From Xestospongia muta (lineage: Eukaryota > Porifera > Demospongiae > Haplosclerida > Petrosiidae), in the NCBI GenBank assembly GCA_963693285.1, contig OY848923.1, positions 1,465,026 to 1,529,025 on the forward strand: a stretch of DNA of 64,000 nucleotides, given 5' to 3'. The notes beneath the pieces were generated by a model. The model searched no databases. It was not told where the DNA came from and saw nothing but the letters and a program-made list of their open reading frames with translations. Position 1 is the stretch's first letter, and every line of letters begins with the position of its first letter. A program made the position numbers and the translations under genes. Positions 10,027 through 21,313 of this stretch are shown piece by piece.

Positions 10027-12333
10027 TAGGATAATATTGTATACATGGTATATTTTGCAAGTATAAATTTTCACGATTTTACCCAAAATTCATATTCGTG
10101 AAAAAAAAAATTCGTGAATTAAGATAGATCTATTTTGTGGTGAGGCATATGTGACAAATTATTAATAGGTGTGGTCTAATAGTCATTGATGAGTGTGGTC
10201 TAATAGTTAATGGCTATCTACAGTACAAACGTGTTCTCAAGTCGTTATCAACGATGTCTACTTCACTTTCTGTGGACTCTGCAATACATGGCCACCACAT
10301 TTATAAAGAAATTTGGACACCGTTCCTAGGAGAAATCCTTTACATGACACACGCTATAAGTGACACACCCATTTTTCTAAGAAATATAAATGTTTGCGGA
10401 TTTTGAATTTCACAAATTTGCTCAAATCGCAAAATTTGTGAAATTAAATCCCCACGAAATATACCACGTATACGGTACTATCTTAGTCTTACCTACAAAT
10501 AGGTTGTGATCCTACTGACAGTCCATACCAACTAACTAACAGATCCCACACTGGTTTAGGGAGTAAAGCATAGTCTAACTCCTCTATTAGACCATCTTTT
10601 AATTTGTCAGATTCAATGTCTACATAATGAATGAAGTGAAGGATGTAGTTTCTTAAATTATTAATTTGTTACCATTGAATAAATTTCTATTGTCTACAGG
10701 ACCAGGATTAGCAGCTTCATTACCAGCATTGTACTGATCCCAGGAGTCAAATCCAACATATTTCTTCCAGTGTTTGAACCATCTTTGATCAACCAAATAC
10801 CTATTAACATAAAGATAAAGAATATTAATAGAAGTCAAATATATTTACCAGGTATCTCCTTTTTTTAACCTTTGTGGATATAGTGGTTGTATGGTTTCTT
10901 TTTGATCTTGATATAAAGGAGGGGTTTGCAGTTGAGATTCTAAAATTTTAATTACATCATTTTTAGACTTTAGAGTATTTTCAAGCATTTTGTTAAGTGA
11001 TGTCATATCTGCTTTTAACTGAACGTTCTCATCTGTTAGCGATTTCACTGTGCTGTTTGATTTACTTAAGAATGTCTTAGCTTCAGTTAACTGTCTTTGT
11101 AGGTCATCTAATTGCTGTTGTAACTCTAATGATTCATTTTCTTTTAGTCTAACATCAGATAGTTGTTTCTGATACTCCTGAGACTGGTGTGCTATTAATT
11201 TCATTTGTTCATCTATTTCTCTTTGCTTAGCAAATAGAACTGTCAATAGTTTAGCTTTCTCTACAGCCAGTTTTCTCCTATCTTCGTGAGCTTGTTTGAT
11301 AGCTTGTTCAGACTTTTGAATGATGTCTTGTAAACGTACTTCTTCATTTTCTTTTGATTGGACTAGTTTCTCAAAATCACTAATCTCTCTCATCATTTCT
11401 AGTTTATTCTTTGAAGGTGGAAGTTTGGAGAGAGCACCATCAATACACTGAATTGCATCGTTCATGGCTGGTCTGTTTTTAGGGTTATTGTCAAGACATT
11501 GCTTTGTAAAAGGACAGAGTGGATCATTTGGTATATGTTTAGTGTACTTTGATCTTCTATCCCACTCTGATACAAGTATAAATGTACCTTTTTGATGAGG
11601 ATTAGGTACATATTGATCTGTAGGTTCAGGCCATTGATGTGTGAAGATATGGAGGATGAGACAACCATAGGAGAAGACATCTAACTTGTGGTCATAACTT
11701 GGGTTACTCCTAAGAGCTTCAGGAGGCATTACAAGAGTGTTACCTGGTGCTGTAGTAAGTTGTTTTTGTTTGAAGGTGTCTGCCATTCTAGACACACCTA
11801 GGTCAGATATCTTGGCTATAAAGTTAGAGGTCAGTAATATGTTATTGGCTGTGAGATCACGATGGACAATGGGAAGTCTCTTACAATGAAGATAATTGAG
11901 ACCCTTTGCAACATCAAGAAGAATGGAGTACTTGATTTGAAGTGGGAGTTCTTGATGTGTTTCTAAACATTGTGTTAATGACAGAGGAAGATACTCCATT
12001 ACTAACATAGGTAGTCGAGAATGTTGAGAGAAATGGACACCCATTAACTGTACAATATTTGGATGACGTTGTTGACTGTGACAGAGACACTCTTCAGCAA
12101 ACTTGACTAATGTCTCATTCTATAAAGAGATAACAAGATATAGTGATCATTTCATCATTAGCTAGTATATGTACCTGTATAATAGCTTCATGTAGAGTCT
12201 TTCCAGCACAAACCAGTCCATTTACTCTAACCTCATATACCACACCATAAGCTCCACGACCTAATTCTTTACCAGTCTCCTCTACATTATCCAATGACAA
12301 TGACTGAAGTTGACTTTGAAGCCTTTCTGCCAT
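9516..12333 (-). CDS. K1: protein kinase - coiled coil - DUSP - Ubl fusion
   Basis: Seven exons (12333-12175, 12119-10849, 10800-10673, 10619-10493, 9974-9844, 9792-9647, 9599-9516), all GT-AG, give 681 residues. Residues ~19-285 are a kinase: glycine loop GRGAYGVV (26-32), ATP lysine in CAGK (K45), [12 protein letters not shown] with D141, metal-binding D159 in DLG (usual form DFG), MPPEAL in place of APE. HRDL is not followed by Lys, so it is TK/TKL-like rather than a standard Ser/Thr kinase. Residues ~290-460 are Glu/Gln/Lys-rich heptads, a long coiled coil. From GDTW (474-477) comes a DUSP domain ([40 protein letters not shown]), then a ubiquitin-like domain ([43 protein letters not shown]), matching the N-terminal DUSP-Ubl pair of USP4/11/15. 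The protein stops right after; there is no ubiquitin-peptidase domain. Predicted: kinase that docks on DUSP-Ubl partners, substrate unknown. Confidence 0.88.
9977..10025. repeat. (AAT)n microsatellite
   Basis: ATA/AAT trinucleotide run in the K1 intron before the first Ubl exon. The same intron holds matching runs in K2 (15276-15301), K3 (22657-22737) and K4 (about 26810-26860). Confidence 0.95.
10037..10475. mobile_element. TA-flanked miniature element in K1 intron
   Basis: Lies between two TA dinucleotides where K4 has a single TA (GGATAATACTATC), so TA is the target duplication, as with Tc1/mariner-like elements. The right end, complemented, reads CCGTATACGTGGTATATTT, and the left end reads TTGTATACATGGTATATTTT. 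It contains a short decayed frame with SVDSAI and [12 protein letters not shown], related to the better copy in K3 (22748-23174). Confidence 0.75.
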
Positions 12334-12440
12334 TTTTATTAAATTCTATAACTCCCACACTACTATCCCAACCCACATCACTCCACATATCAATGAGGAA
12401 GGAAGTTTACACAAAGTTTATATATAACAGGTAACCAATA
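12334..12440 (-). promoter_or_regulatory. Conserved 5' flank of the kinase genes
   Basis: The block containing CCCACACTACTATCCCAACC and ATCACTCCACATAT directly upstream of the K1 ATG recurs almost unchanged before K3 (25068-25145) and K5 (32245-32330). K2 and K4 have different upstream sequence. Presumed core promoter and 5' UTR; no TATA box at a defined distance is claimed. Confidence 0.5.
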
Positions 12441-12597
12441 TCAATGTATAACAAAGGTGCACTATTATTGCAATAATAGATTGTTATTATACACTTTGAA
12501 TCTAAAAATACTGCAATATCTTTTCAATGAAACTACATATAAAAATAACAGTATTAATAAGCTAACATTTTTGTATTACAAAATAACCTGCTTAACT

Positions 12598-12813
12598 AAA
12601 ACACTAGTACAGCTCTTTCTCCCAGTCACACACCCACACAAATCCATCAAGATCTACAGCAATACCACAAGGAGATTGTAAGTATCCTTCTCCTATATGA
12701 CTAACTAGTTGACCATCTAGAGAGAAGACAAACATACGTGATGCTCCCTTTTCTGTTACATACACATAGTCTCCATTAACACAGATACCTTCAGGATCTT
12801 CTAATATGTTGTT
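12598..12813 (-). pseudogene. 3'-end relic of a TRIM-NHL gene
   Basis: Encodes the last NHL repeats of the T-family (DPEGICVNGDYVYVTEKGAS, FSLDGQLVSHIGEGYLQ, GFVWVCDWEKE) and then loses frame through a one-base deletion where T genes read EAVLVF, ending in ELY. Nothing upstream of the NHL tail remains. It lies upstream of K1 exactly as T1 lies upstream of K5, so it marks an old copy of that junction. Confidence 0.9.
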
Positions 12814-13148
12814 CACACAAAATTTATATATTCTCCATTATGAATTGCTATATTATGCTGTGATATTGTCAGTAATCACTGCATCCTATATAGGACATAT
12901 GAATTGTCATAGCATAGTTTACTCACTCTAACCTGGAATTTTTTGGTTTCCATTACATTATCTAGTGACATTACATGACAAAGACTGATTAATCCTCTCT
13001 TGTCAAAATCTATATATATACATAACATACACACTATAATACAGCCAATATATATGTATATATATATATATATATATTATACATATTAGATAGTACAATA
13101 TTACAGCATTACATGTCTATAGTAATGTTATGCATTATGTATCGGTTA

Positions 13149-13256
13149 TTGCCCAACCTCAAGGGCTTTATTATTAATATAGTATGTAATGTCAAAGGTT
13201 GTAGGACTGAGAATGTCACATGTTGTATTAGCAATAAATCCTAAGAGGTTGGGCAA
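13149..13256. mobile_element. Small inverted-repeat element
   Basis: About 108 bp bounded by TTGCCCAACCTC and its complement GAGGTTGGGCAA; the inner bases AAGGGCTTTAT and ATAAATCCT continue the imperfect pairing. A degraded single end is visible at about 18034-18060 in the matching place of the next unit. Non-coding MITE-like element. Confidence 0.55.
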
Positions 13257-13329
13257 AATATATATGTTGTTTGATATTATAGAAATTCAAAGTGATGTTT
13301 TGTGGTTTGTAATGTAATGTTCATGTCAT

Positions 13330-14258
13330 ATATAATGGAATATATTTATTATCATTTGACCATCAAACACCCATAAGCAAGGAAAAAGTCAATAATATGA
13401 CAATGATTTATTGAACAAAAAAAGAATCATGTTGGCCTGGTCTCCATGTGTCTATGTGATAGTGCACTTACAATGAGGGTCGTTTGTTTAGTTTTAGATT
13501 CCCAGTAAGTGTAAGAGAGAGAAGGTATATATGTGAGATTCTTTTTAGTTCTTGCCAGTCAAGACAATTATCTGATAATACCAGTGAACCTAGTGCTGGA
13601 AAATGTGATAATCCATGGAGACATTTAATCTGTTAAAAGAGAACATTAGTGCATGTAACTAATAGTTTATTATTTTAAAATTATTTGTATGTCAAATTGT
13701 GTTTATCATCTGACTTCCATCCATCTTCATCTATCCATTCATTCATCCATCCATTCATTCATCCATCCATTACCCTATTTCCAGATAGATCAATATTCCA
13801 TAGTTCTCTACACCACTCAATATTATTAATAGTATCTATTACATTATCTTGTAATATCAATGTATGTAACTTAGGACATTCTTCTAAATGTTCAATAACA
13901 GCTGGAATATAATATAAAGAAGAGATAGATTGGATGAAAAATGATTGTAAAGAATGTATTAATAGTAAGAGAATGGAAATAGTGACAAAGTGTTACATGA
14001 AGGAAGTACTTGTAGTATGTAGAATTGGTAGGTGTGTTACCATAGCAACCAAACAACAATCATTTGGTACTTCAGACTGCTATCTACTTACCTATCTTTC
14101 TTCTTGATAGATCTAGATATAGTGTCTGTTCAGGAGGACCATGTACTAGCTTTCGAAGTAGCTAGAGAAACAGGTATAAAATGATCATAGTTACTACAGA
14201 ATTGTACAGTTAGTATTTATAGAAGGTTAGTACGTCTTACTTGACTTGTGATACGCAT
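13330..14258 (-). pseudogene. F2: copy of LRR exons 1-5
   Basis: Exons 1 (ATG at 14258), 2 (about 14095-14161), 3 (about 13790-13913), 4 (about 13469-13631) and a decayed 5 (about 13363-13402, ending in a stop after GCLMVK) follow the intact LRR gene closely, including splice sites and the CCATCCAT intron repeat. No later exons follow; the next minus-strand feature is the NHL relic. If transcribed it could give only an LRR stub. Confidence 0.85.
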
Positions 14259-14432
14259 TGTCAGTATTACAGATACATCATCTAGTCATATAGTGATATG
14301 GAGTTGATAAAAGTGACAGAGAGAAGAAGGAATAAAACGAGTAAAATGTTTTAAACAAAAAGACTCCACCCATATACAATAATAATGAATAAAATTAATT
14401 AGATCTGTTATTGTTAATACAATTATCAGTTA

Positions 14433-17400
14433 TTATTTTCTAGCGGTGTATTTTCTTGGCCTCTCCTCCTCCTTGGGCCAACTACCATCATAATTTCTCA
14501 TTTCTAACATTAACATCTGAAATATAACAATAATAATAATAATAATATACTAGTAAGTTATTGTATTACCTGTCCACTATAAATACTAGCATCAAGTAAA
14601 GTCTGGGTTAAGTTGGTAAGTAAGTCATAGCTGTTTGTCATGTAACACTTCCACAGTCTACACTCAGTAGTCTTAGATAAATTGAATAGTTCTCTTATCT
14701 TCTCAATAACAGTACCTATTTTATTAATAAAATACTCACATAGCTCAGAGGATAATTATGACTTACCTACAGTATCAAATACATCAAATGACCACAGTTT
14801 GATGTTGTTAGTGTTTGGACACACACATAGTTTTAATTCAATCTTTCTTGGCCAACTACCATCAAGATTTCTTACTTCTAACATTAACATCTACTAGAGA
14901 GAATGAAATTATATAACCTCATGTATTGTAATACCTGTCCTCCATAAATACCAACATCAGATAAAGTCCAATCTATATTATTAAGCAAATCATAGCTGTT
15001 TTTCATTTTTTGCCATAGTCTACACTCATCAGTTACTGGTATGTTAAATAGTTCTTTTATCTTCTGTATAGCAGTACCTATATTAATAGTGATGTTAATA
15101 ATTAATCTAGTATAATGGAAAGTGTTATTCTTACCAATAGTGGTTGCTCTACTAAATGAAACATGTGTAATGTCAGTGATATGTGGATGTAAAGATACTT
15201 TAAGTTCAAACAAATAAATTTCAACCATCAAATGTTTGACACTTGCACCATATTCCACTACATATCTAATGTTAAATAATAATAATAATAATAATAATAA
15301 TATAGGATAATACTATCTTAGTCTTACCTACAAATAGGTTGTGATCCTACTGATAGTCCATACCAACTAACTAACAGATCCCACACTGGTTTAGGGAGTA
15401 AAGCATAGTCCAATGTATCCATGAGATGATCTTTTAATGTGTCAGATTCAATGTCTGTATAATTAATGAAGTATGTAGTTTCTCGAATTAAATTATTAAT
15501 TTTGTTACCTTTGAATAAATTTCCATTATCTACAGGACCAGGGTTAGCAGTTTCATTACCAGCACTGTACTGATCCCAGGAGTCAAATCCCACATATTTC
15601 TTCCATTGCTTGAGCCATCTTTGATTAACCAAATACCTAACATGAAAACAGAGAATATTAATATAAGTCAAATACATTTTACCAGCTATCTCCTTTTTTT
15701 AATGGTTGTGTTAATAATGGTTGTATGGTTTCTTTTTGATCCTTATATGAAGAAGGAGACATTTGCCATTCAGATTGCAAACTTGTTTCTTCTATCACTC
15801 CCTTAACATTTTCAGGAGTTTCATCTAGTGATGTGGTTTGTTCTGACTTTTCAATAATATCTTGTAAATGTGCTAGTTCACTTTCCTTTGATACTGACAG
15901 TGGTCTGGAGTCATCAACTAAATACCTATTAACATAAAAGGTACAGAATATTAATAGAAGTTAAATATATTTACCTGCTTTCTTCTTTTATTAATGGTTG
16001 TGCCAATAATGGTTGTATGACTTGTTTTTGGTCTTTATATAAAGGAGGTGGTGAAACTGACCAATCAGATTGCAAAATATTTATTGTTTCTTCTTTGGAC
16101 TTCAGAGTATTTTCAAGTGTTTCATTCAACATTGATATATCTGATCGTAATTGTACATTCTCATCTGTCAGTGATTTAACTGTGCTGTTTGCTTTATTTA
16201 GTGATGCATTGATTTCAGTAAGTTGTCGTTTAAGATCAACAAGTTTTTGTTGAAGTTCTACAATTTCACTTTCTTTCTTTCCCACTACTTCTCCATAATC
16301 ATGTAGTTGTTTCTGTAATTCACATTCTCTTAGTTCAGCCATTTCTCTAGCTTCAGATACTTGTTTCAGAAACTGTCGAGACTGGTTTGCTTGAACTTGT
16401 ATCAATTTTGTTTGTTCAGTAATTTCTTTTTGTTTAGCGGTTAAAGTTGTCAAAAGTTTAGTTTTCTCGGCTGTCAGTATTCTCAAATCATCATGAACTT
16501 GTTTTGTTGTTTCCTCTGACTTTTGGACAACATCTTGTAAGTGAGCTAGTTCATTTTCCTTTGACAATTTTTCAGATTGAAGTAGTTTCTCCAAATTACT
16601 GATCTCTTTCAAAGTCTCTAATTTATTCTTCGAAGGTGCAAGTTTAATACCATCAATACACTGAATTGCATTCTTCATGGCTGGTCTGTTTTTAGAGTTA
16701 TTGTCAAGACATTGCTTTGTAAAAGGACAGAGTGGATCATTTGGTATATGTTTAGTGTACTTTGATCTTCTATCCCACTCTGATACAAGTATAAATGTAT
16801 CTTTTTGATGAGGATTAGGTAGATATTGATCTGTAGGTGTAGGCCATTGGTGTGTGAAGACATGGAGGATGAGACAACCATAGGAGAAGACATCTAGTTT
16901 GTAATCATAACTTGGGTTGTCCTTAAGAGCTTCAGGAGGCATTACAACAGCATTACCTGGTGCTACAGTAAGTTGTTGTAGTTTGAAGGTGTCTGCCATT
17001 CTGGACACACCTAGGTCAGATATCTTGGCTATAAAGTTGGAGGTCAGCAATATGTTGTTGGCTGTGAGATCACGATGGACAATGGGAGGTCTCTTACAAT
17101 GAAGATAATTGAGACCCTTTGAAACATCAAGAAGAATGGAGTATTTGATTTGAAGTGGGAGATCTTTATATGTTTCTAAACACTGTGTTAATGACAGAGG
17201 AAGATACTCCATTACTAACATAGGTAGTTGAGAATGTCGAGAGAAATGGACACCCATTAACTGGACAATGTTTGGATGACGTTGTTGACTGTGACAGAGA
17301 CACTCTTCAGCAAACTTGACTAATGTTTCATTCTACAAAGAGATAACAAGATGTAGTGATCATTTCATCATTAGCTAGTATATGTACCTGTACAATAGCT

Positions 17401-17555
17401 TCATGTAGAGTCTTTCCAGCACAAACCAGTCCACTCACTCTAACTTCAACTACCACACCATAAGCTCCACGACCTAATTCTTTACCAGTCTCCTCTACAT
17501 CATCCAGTGACAAAGATTGAAGTTGACTTTGAAGTCTTTCATGACCAGTAGCCAT
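14433..17555 (-). CDS. K2: kinase - coiled coil - DUSP - two Ubl domains
   Basis: Ten exons: 17555-17388, 17332-15975, 15925-15683, 15636-15509, 15454-15328, 15265-15135, 15077-14935, 14890-14767, 14715-14570, 14516-14433; 883 residues, open throughout. Kinase motifs as in K1, with VVVEVRV after the glycine loop. The coiled coil is longer (an added segment with ELRECELQKQLHDYGE). Exon 3 is extra: it starts like a DUSP exon (YLVDDSRP), switches to coiled-coil tail sequence (ELAHLQDIIEKSEQTT) and ends again in KKGDSW, so it looks like a fused, recycled exon. After the DUSP ([17 protein letters not shown]) and first Ubl, two more exons (RKIELKLCVCPNTNNIKLWS and the TVIEKIRELFNL exon) plus the usual last exon make a second, divergent Ubl. 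Exon 7 is 143 bp instead of 146, one residue shorter. Confidence 0.85.
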
Positions 17556-17845
17556 AATCTTACAAGGGCTAAAGCTAACTATAAACTCCCACTATTGTAA
17601 TGTTATGTTAGTAGTGTTATCTGTCATGATGGTGGAGTGATTTGTACTCCAGTTCACACAAAGTTTATATATTCTCCATTTATGAATTGCTATATTATGT
17701 TGTGATATTGTCAGTAATCATTCCATCCTATATAGGACATATGAACTATCATAGTATAGTTTACTCACTCTAACCTGGATTTTCTGGTCTCCATTACATT
17801 ATCTAGCGACATTAGATGACAAAGACTGATTAATCCACTCTTGTC

Positions 17846-17851
<6 letters not shown>

Positions 17852-17908
<57 letters not shown>
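17852..17908. repeat. (CT)n-(TA)n compound microsatellite
   Basis: A CT run followed directly by a TA run in the spacer between K2 and fragment F3; shorter TA runs flank it (about 17955-17968). The matching spacer at 13018-13078 has only TA repeats. Confidence 0.95.
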
Positions 17909-17913
<5 letters not shown>

Positions 17914-18797
17914 ACATACACACTATAATACAGGCTGTATATGTATGTGTGGGTATATATATATATATTATTCATATTAGATAGTGCAATATTACAGTAT
18001 TACATGTCTATAGTAATGTTGTACATTATGCATAAGTTATTGCCCAGCCACAAGGGCTTTATAATATGTTGATATGTAGATGATGTAATAATGATGTCAT
18101 ATATAATGATTAATGAAGTATATCTGTTATCAGTTGACTATCTAACATTCACAGATGAGGAAAAAAGCCAGTCACATGATTTACTAACAGAAAAGGAAGT
18201 GATGTTAATTGGCCTGGTAACCATGTGTCTATGTACCAGTGTACTTACAATGAGGGTCATTATCTAGTTTTAGATTCCCAGTAAGTGTAAGAGAGAGAAG
18301 GTGTATATGTGAGATTCTTTTTAGTTCTTGCCAGTCAAGACAATTATCTGATAATACCAGTGAATTTAATGCTGGAAAACGTAGATCCATTCGTTCATCC
18401 ATTACCCTATTTCCAGATAGATCAATATTCCATAGTTCTCTACAACACTCAATATTATTAATAGTATCTATTACATTATCTTGTAATATCAATGTATGTA
18501 ACTTAGGACATCACTGGAAAATTAAATATGTTTCCAGTATGTTGTCCTCTAAGAAACGTAAAGGAAACATATATAATAAATTTCTCTATATGTTTCTGTT
18601 TTGGAAATTTGTAATTTTTATTATGTTTCCAATATTAAAATACTCCACAATTCCAAAGGTTAGAAACAAATGTTTTCATTGATAATTAATTATATATACT
18701 TCAAAATTTATTATCAAGCAATAACATAAATCTATAACTTTAAAGGAAAAAGTAAAATTAATTATTTATGGTCTACAAAAAATTAATGGACTCCCAA

Positions 18798-19169
18798 CTA
18801 GTACTGTCTCATCATTGATAGTGTAAGTGCAAGACCTATCCCAAGAATGTTTTCTATTGGTACAAACTGGTTGTCTAAACAGAACTCAAAAGTTGAGTTA
18901 CAATACACCTCATTAGGTTTACCAAAGTAATGACGGCTGTTCTTTCTCGCGGCAAAAATCAGTCCAACGGAATCATCACTAGATGAATCAGACAAACTGA
19001 TAGAAGAGCTATCATCATTGTGCTTCTGGGGTTGTGATACATTACACCAGATTCCTGAGTGACAGTATAATTGTCGATGCTGCTTGTAAGTTTTCAATGA
19101 GAGTCTTTTAAAACAATGTCCACAAAGCATGAAATTTGTAGTATTAGACTGTCTTAATCTCTGAGACAT
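18798..19169 (-). CDS. Zinc-finger-like N-terminus of a CACTA transposase
   Basis: A 123-residue single exon starting MSQRLRQSN. Residues ~15-37 carry CGHCFKRLSLKTYKQHRQLY followed by C, a C2HC/C2H2-like finger often found at the start of CACTA transposases in animals (family knowledge, from memory). A Ser/Asp-rich acidic stretch follows. The expected DDE/D catalytic region is absent: the frame stops about 290 bp from the left transposon end. Likely the remaining first exon of an internally deleted transposase gene. It diverges from the gene at 19294 with a 124-bp shared upstream region. Confidence 0.6.
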   Translation of the reverse strand: MSQRLRQSNTTNFMLCGHCFKRLSLKTYKQHRQLYCHSGIWCNVSQPQKHNDDSSSISLSDSSSDDSVGLIFAARKNSRHYFGKPNEVYCNSTFEFCLDNQFVPIENILGIGLALTLSMMRQY

Positions 19170-19293
19170 TTTAGAACAAAGTAACCAAGATACCTCTCTT
19201 CCACTGTTGTAGTGATCACGTGATAACGTAGCCGAAAGGCGCGGGATCTCTGTACAGTTTTATGTCGTTCTCTCTGGCTCTAGAAGTTAGAAG

Positions 19294-21313
19294 ATGGCCT
19301 ATTCTTTCCATCAGCATCAATCCAGTCCTAGCTGTTTTGATCAACTCAATGATAATGACTATGATGAGTATCCTGAGAGCCTGTCATCGAGCTCATCTAA
19401 CTGTCACAGTACTGAATGTGATGACTCAAGTCCTGTTGTAATTCCTCCTACACCTCCAAGAATAGCAGTGAACAGTCGATTGAACCTACTCTCTCGTTTC
19501 AAAGATGCCATTGGTCCATCTCAGTTACCTTCTTGGATAAATGCTAGCACTTCTTTAAAAACAAAGACAACAGTGTTAAAGCTAGTGCCAAAGTTACTAC
19601 TAGTCAAAACCAAACTGACAGTACAACACTGGGTAATTCTAAACCTTCAACTGAAATAACTCCCTACCATGCTAAAGCTAAGTCATCATCAAGAATTCTT
19701 TTGAAATGTAATCAAAAAACTCAAGGTAGTACTAAAATTAAGGAATCTCCTGTTGTCCATAACTTCATTGATACTGAACAGACAGGTAAATGGTAAAATT
19801 GTACACTTTTATATTATATTTTTGTAGCATTGTAAAAAATTTTCCAAGAGATTAAAAATTCAGAAGAAAGGTTACAGACACGTATTAAGGACTTGGAAGG
19901 TAGATTTGGACAATGTCATGGTTCTACTACAAGAAGAAAGATTTCACCTCCTGAAGTAAGAGTAAGTTATTTTGATCTGCTGAGGTAAAGTGAGAAATTT
20001 AACAGCTTTTATAAGACAACCACATAGCTATTTACACAATGTGTGGTCTATGGTAATCTCAATTTCTCCTTAGGCTTTTTAGTTGACTTAGGTATCATGA
20101 TGTGTTTATTCAGAAAGAATACTCTATACTATCCTTATGCTTTAGGGTTTGAAATGTTTTTGGTATGGGGCTAAACTGATAAATAAATATATTACAGTAC
20201 TATATTATGTGTACAGTCAATTGATTGTGTATTTTTGAACAAAGAGTACACTGTAATTTGTGTCAAGAATCTCAAGACATTTCCCTACGTCCCATTATAA
20301 ACTAATAGTAGGATGGAAAGGTTGAAAGGTCTGCTCACTAGTCTAAACTATTATTAATTTTCACAGTGATAGGCAAATATAGTAATATTATTGTGACAAT
20401 ATTGTATGTATAACACTGTTAGTATGTATGATCTACCCACACATCATGTTATAGTAACTTTTATTATCTAGGATTGTGTACGCAAAACATATTTAGCTTT
20501 ATACGAAGAAGATGAGAACCTTGAATGGAACTTTAGGTATGAATAACATGACCTCTACTTGTAACACTATCTTCTGTATACTTGTTGTAGTAAGAAAATA
20601 GGTGACAAAGAAAATCAAATGATATTAAAGAAATTAGTAGCAAAAGTGAAATCTCATTTTCCTGATGTAGCCACTTCAGTTATTAATGGTTAGTAATATT
20701 ATCAACCTGAAAGACATATTGGCATATCTGTTGAAATTATGAATGTTATGTATTATATAATGTGTGCATTATTAAGTATTTTATTAAATATGGTTGTATC
20801 ATATTACTCACCATTATGATCCTTTTATAGATGCTACTAAAACTTATTTTTCAAGTTGTCACACTAAGGCAAAGCTCATAAATTCAGGAAAGTATTCTAA
20901 TAAATTTGAAAAACAGAGAAGAATAAACAGGATAACTAGAGTAAGTAGTTCATACCATTTAATTAATACTATTGTAATTTCCATTATAGGAAATGATATT
21001 AATAATGTTAGTGTAAATACCTATGAATTTTTCCTTTTTTATTTCAAACACTGTTTTTTAATAGAAGCTACAACGAAGACTTACTGAATATGATCGAATA
21101 GCTGGTCTATCTGACACTACTAAAGCAAAGTGGAGAGTTTGTTTCACTGGTGATATGATGAGCTCAGAAGAGAGTGATGAAAATGAAGATTACCAGTTTA
21201 TTATTCCCACTCTTCCCTGGAGAAGAAAAAATCTAACAAAATTACTGTATGCTTTGGACAAAAAATCTTCCAAAAATTGTTCAGTAAGAAGTAAGCATTT
21301 TGACTTAAAATGA
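19294..21313 (+). CDS. Second gene of the CACTA element, frameshifted in exon 1
   Basis: Spliced plus-strand gene: exon 1 19294-~19789, then about 19849-19960, 20472-20537, 20591-20689, 20832-20940 and 21064-21313. The product has a Ser/Asp-rich N-terminus (MAYSFHQHQSS, LSSSSSNC), a short coiled coil (SEERLQTRIKDLEGRF), a conserved middle (GDKENQMILKKLVAKVKSHF, FEKQRRINRITRKLQRRL) and an acidic end with MSSEESDENED and TLPWRRKNLTKLLYALDKK. That ending resembles proteins carried by other animal DNA transposons (from memory). In exon 1 the frame shifts by one base at the A-run near 19556-19562, so the copy is broken or there is a sequencing indel. Accessory or DNA-binding role is inference. Confidence 0.6.

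Noticed and set aside
11462..11680. 72-residue minus-strand frame inside the kinase exon (also 16675, 24196, 28093, 31367)
   Set aside because: Alternate-frame shadow of the kinase C-lobe, repeated only because the exon is repeated.
9516..12333. Possible active ubiquitin-specific protease
   Set aside because: DUSP and Ubl are followed at once by a stop codon; no Cys-box or His-box of the USP peptidase is found in any of the five copies.
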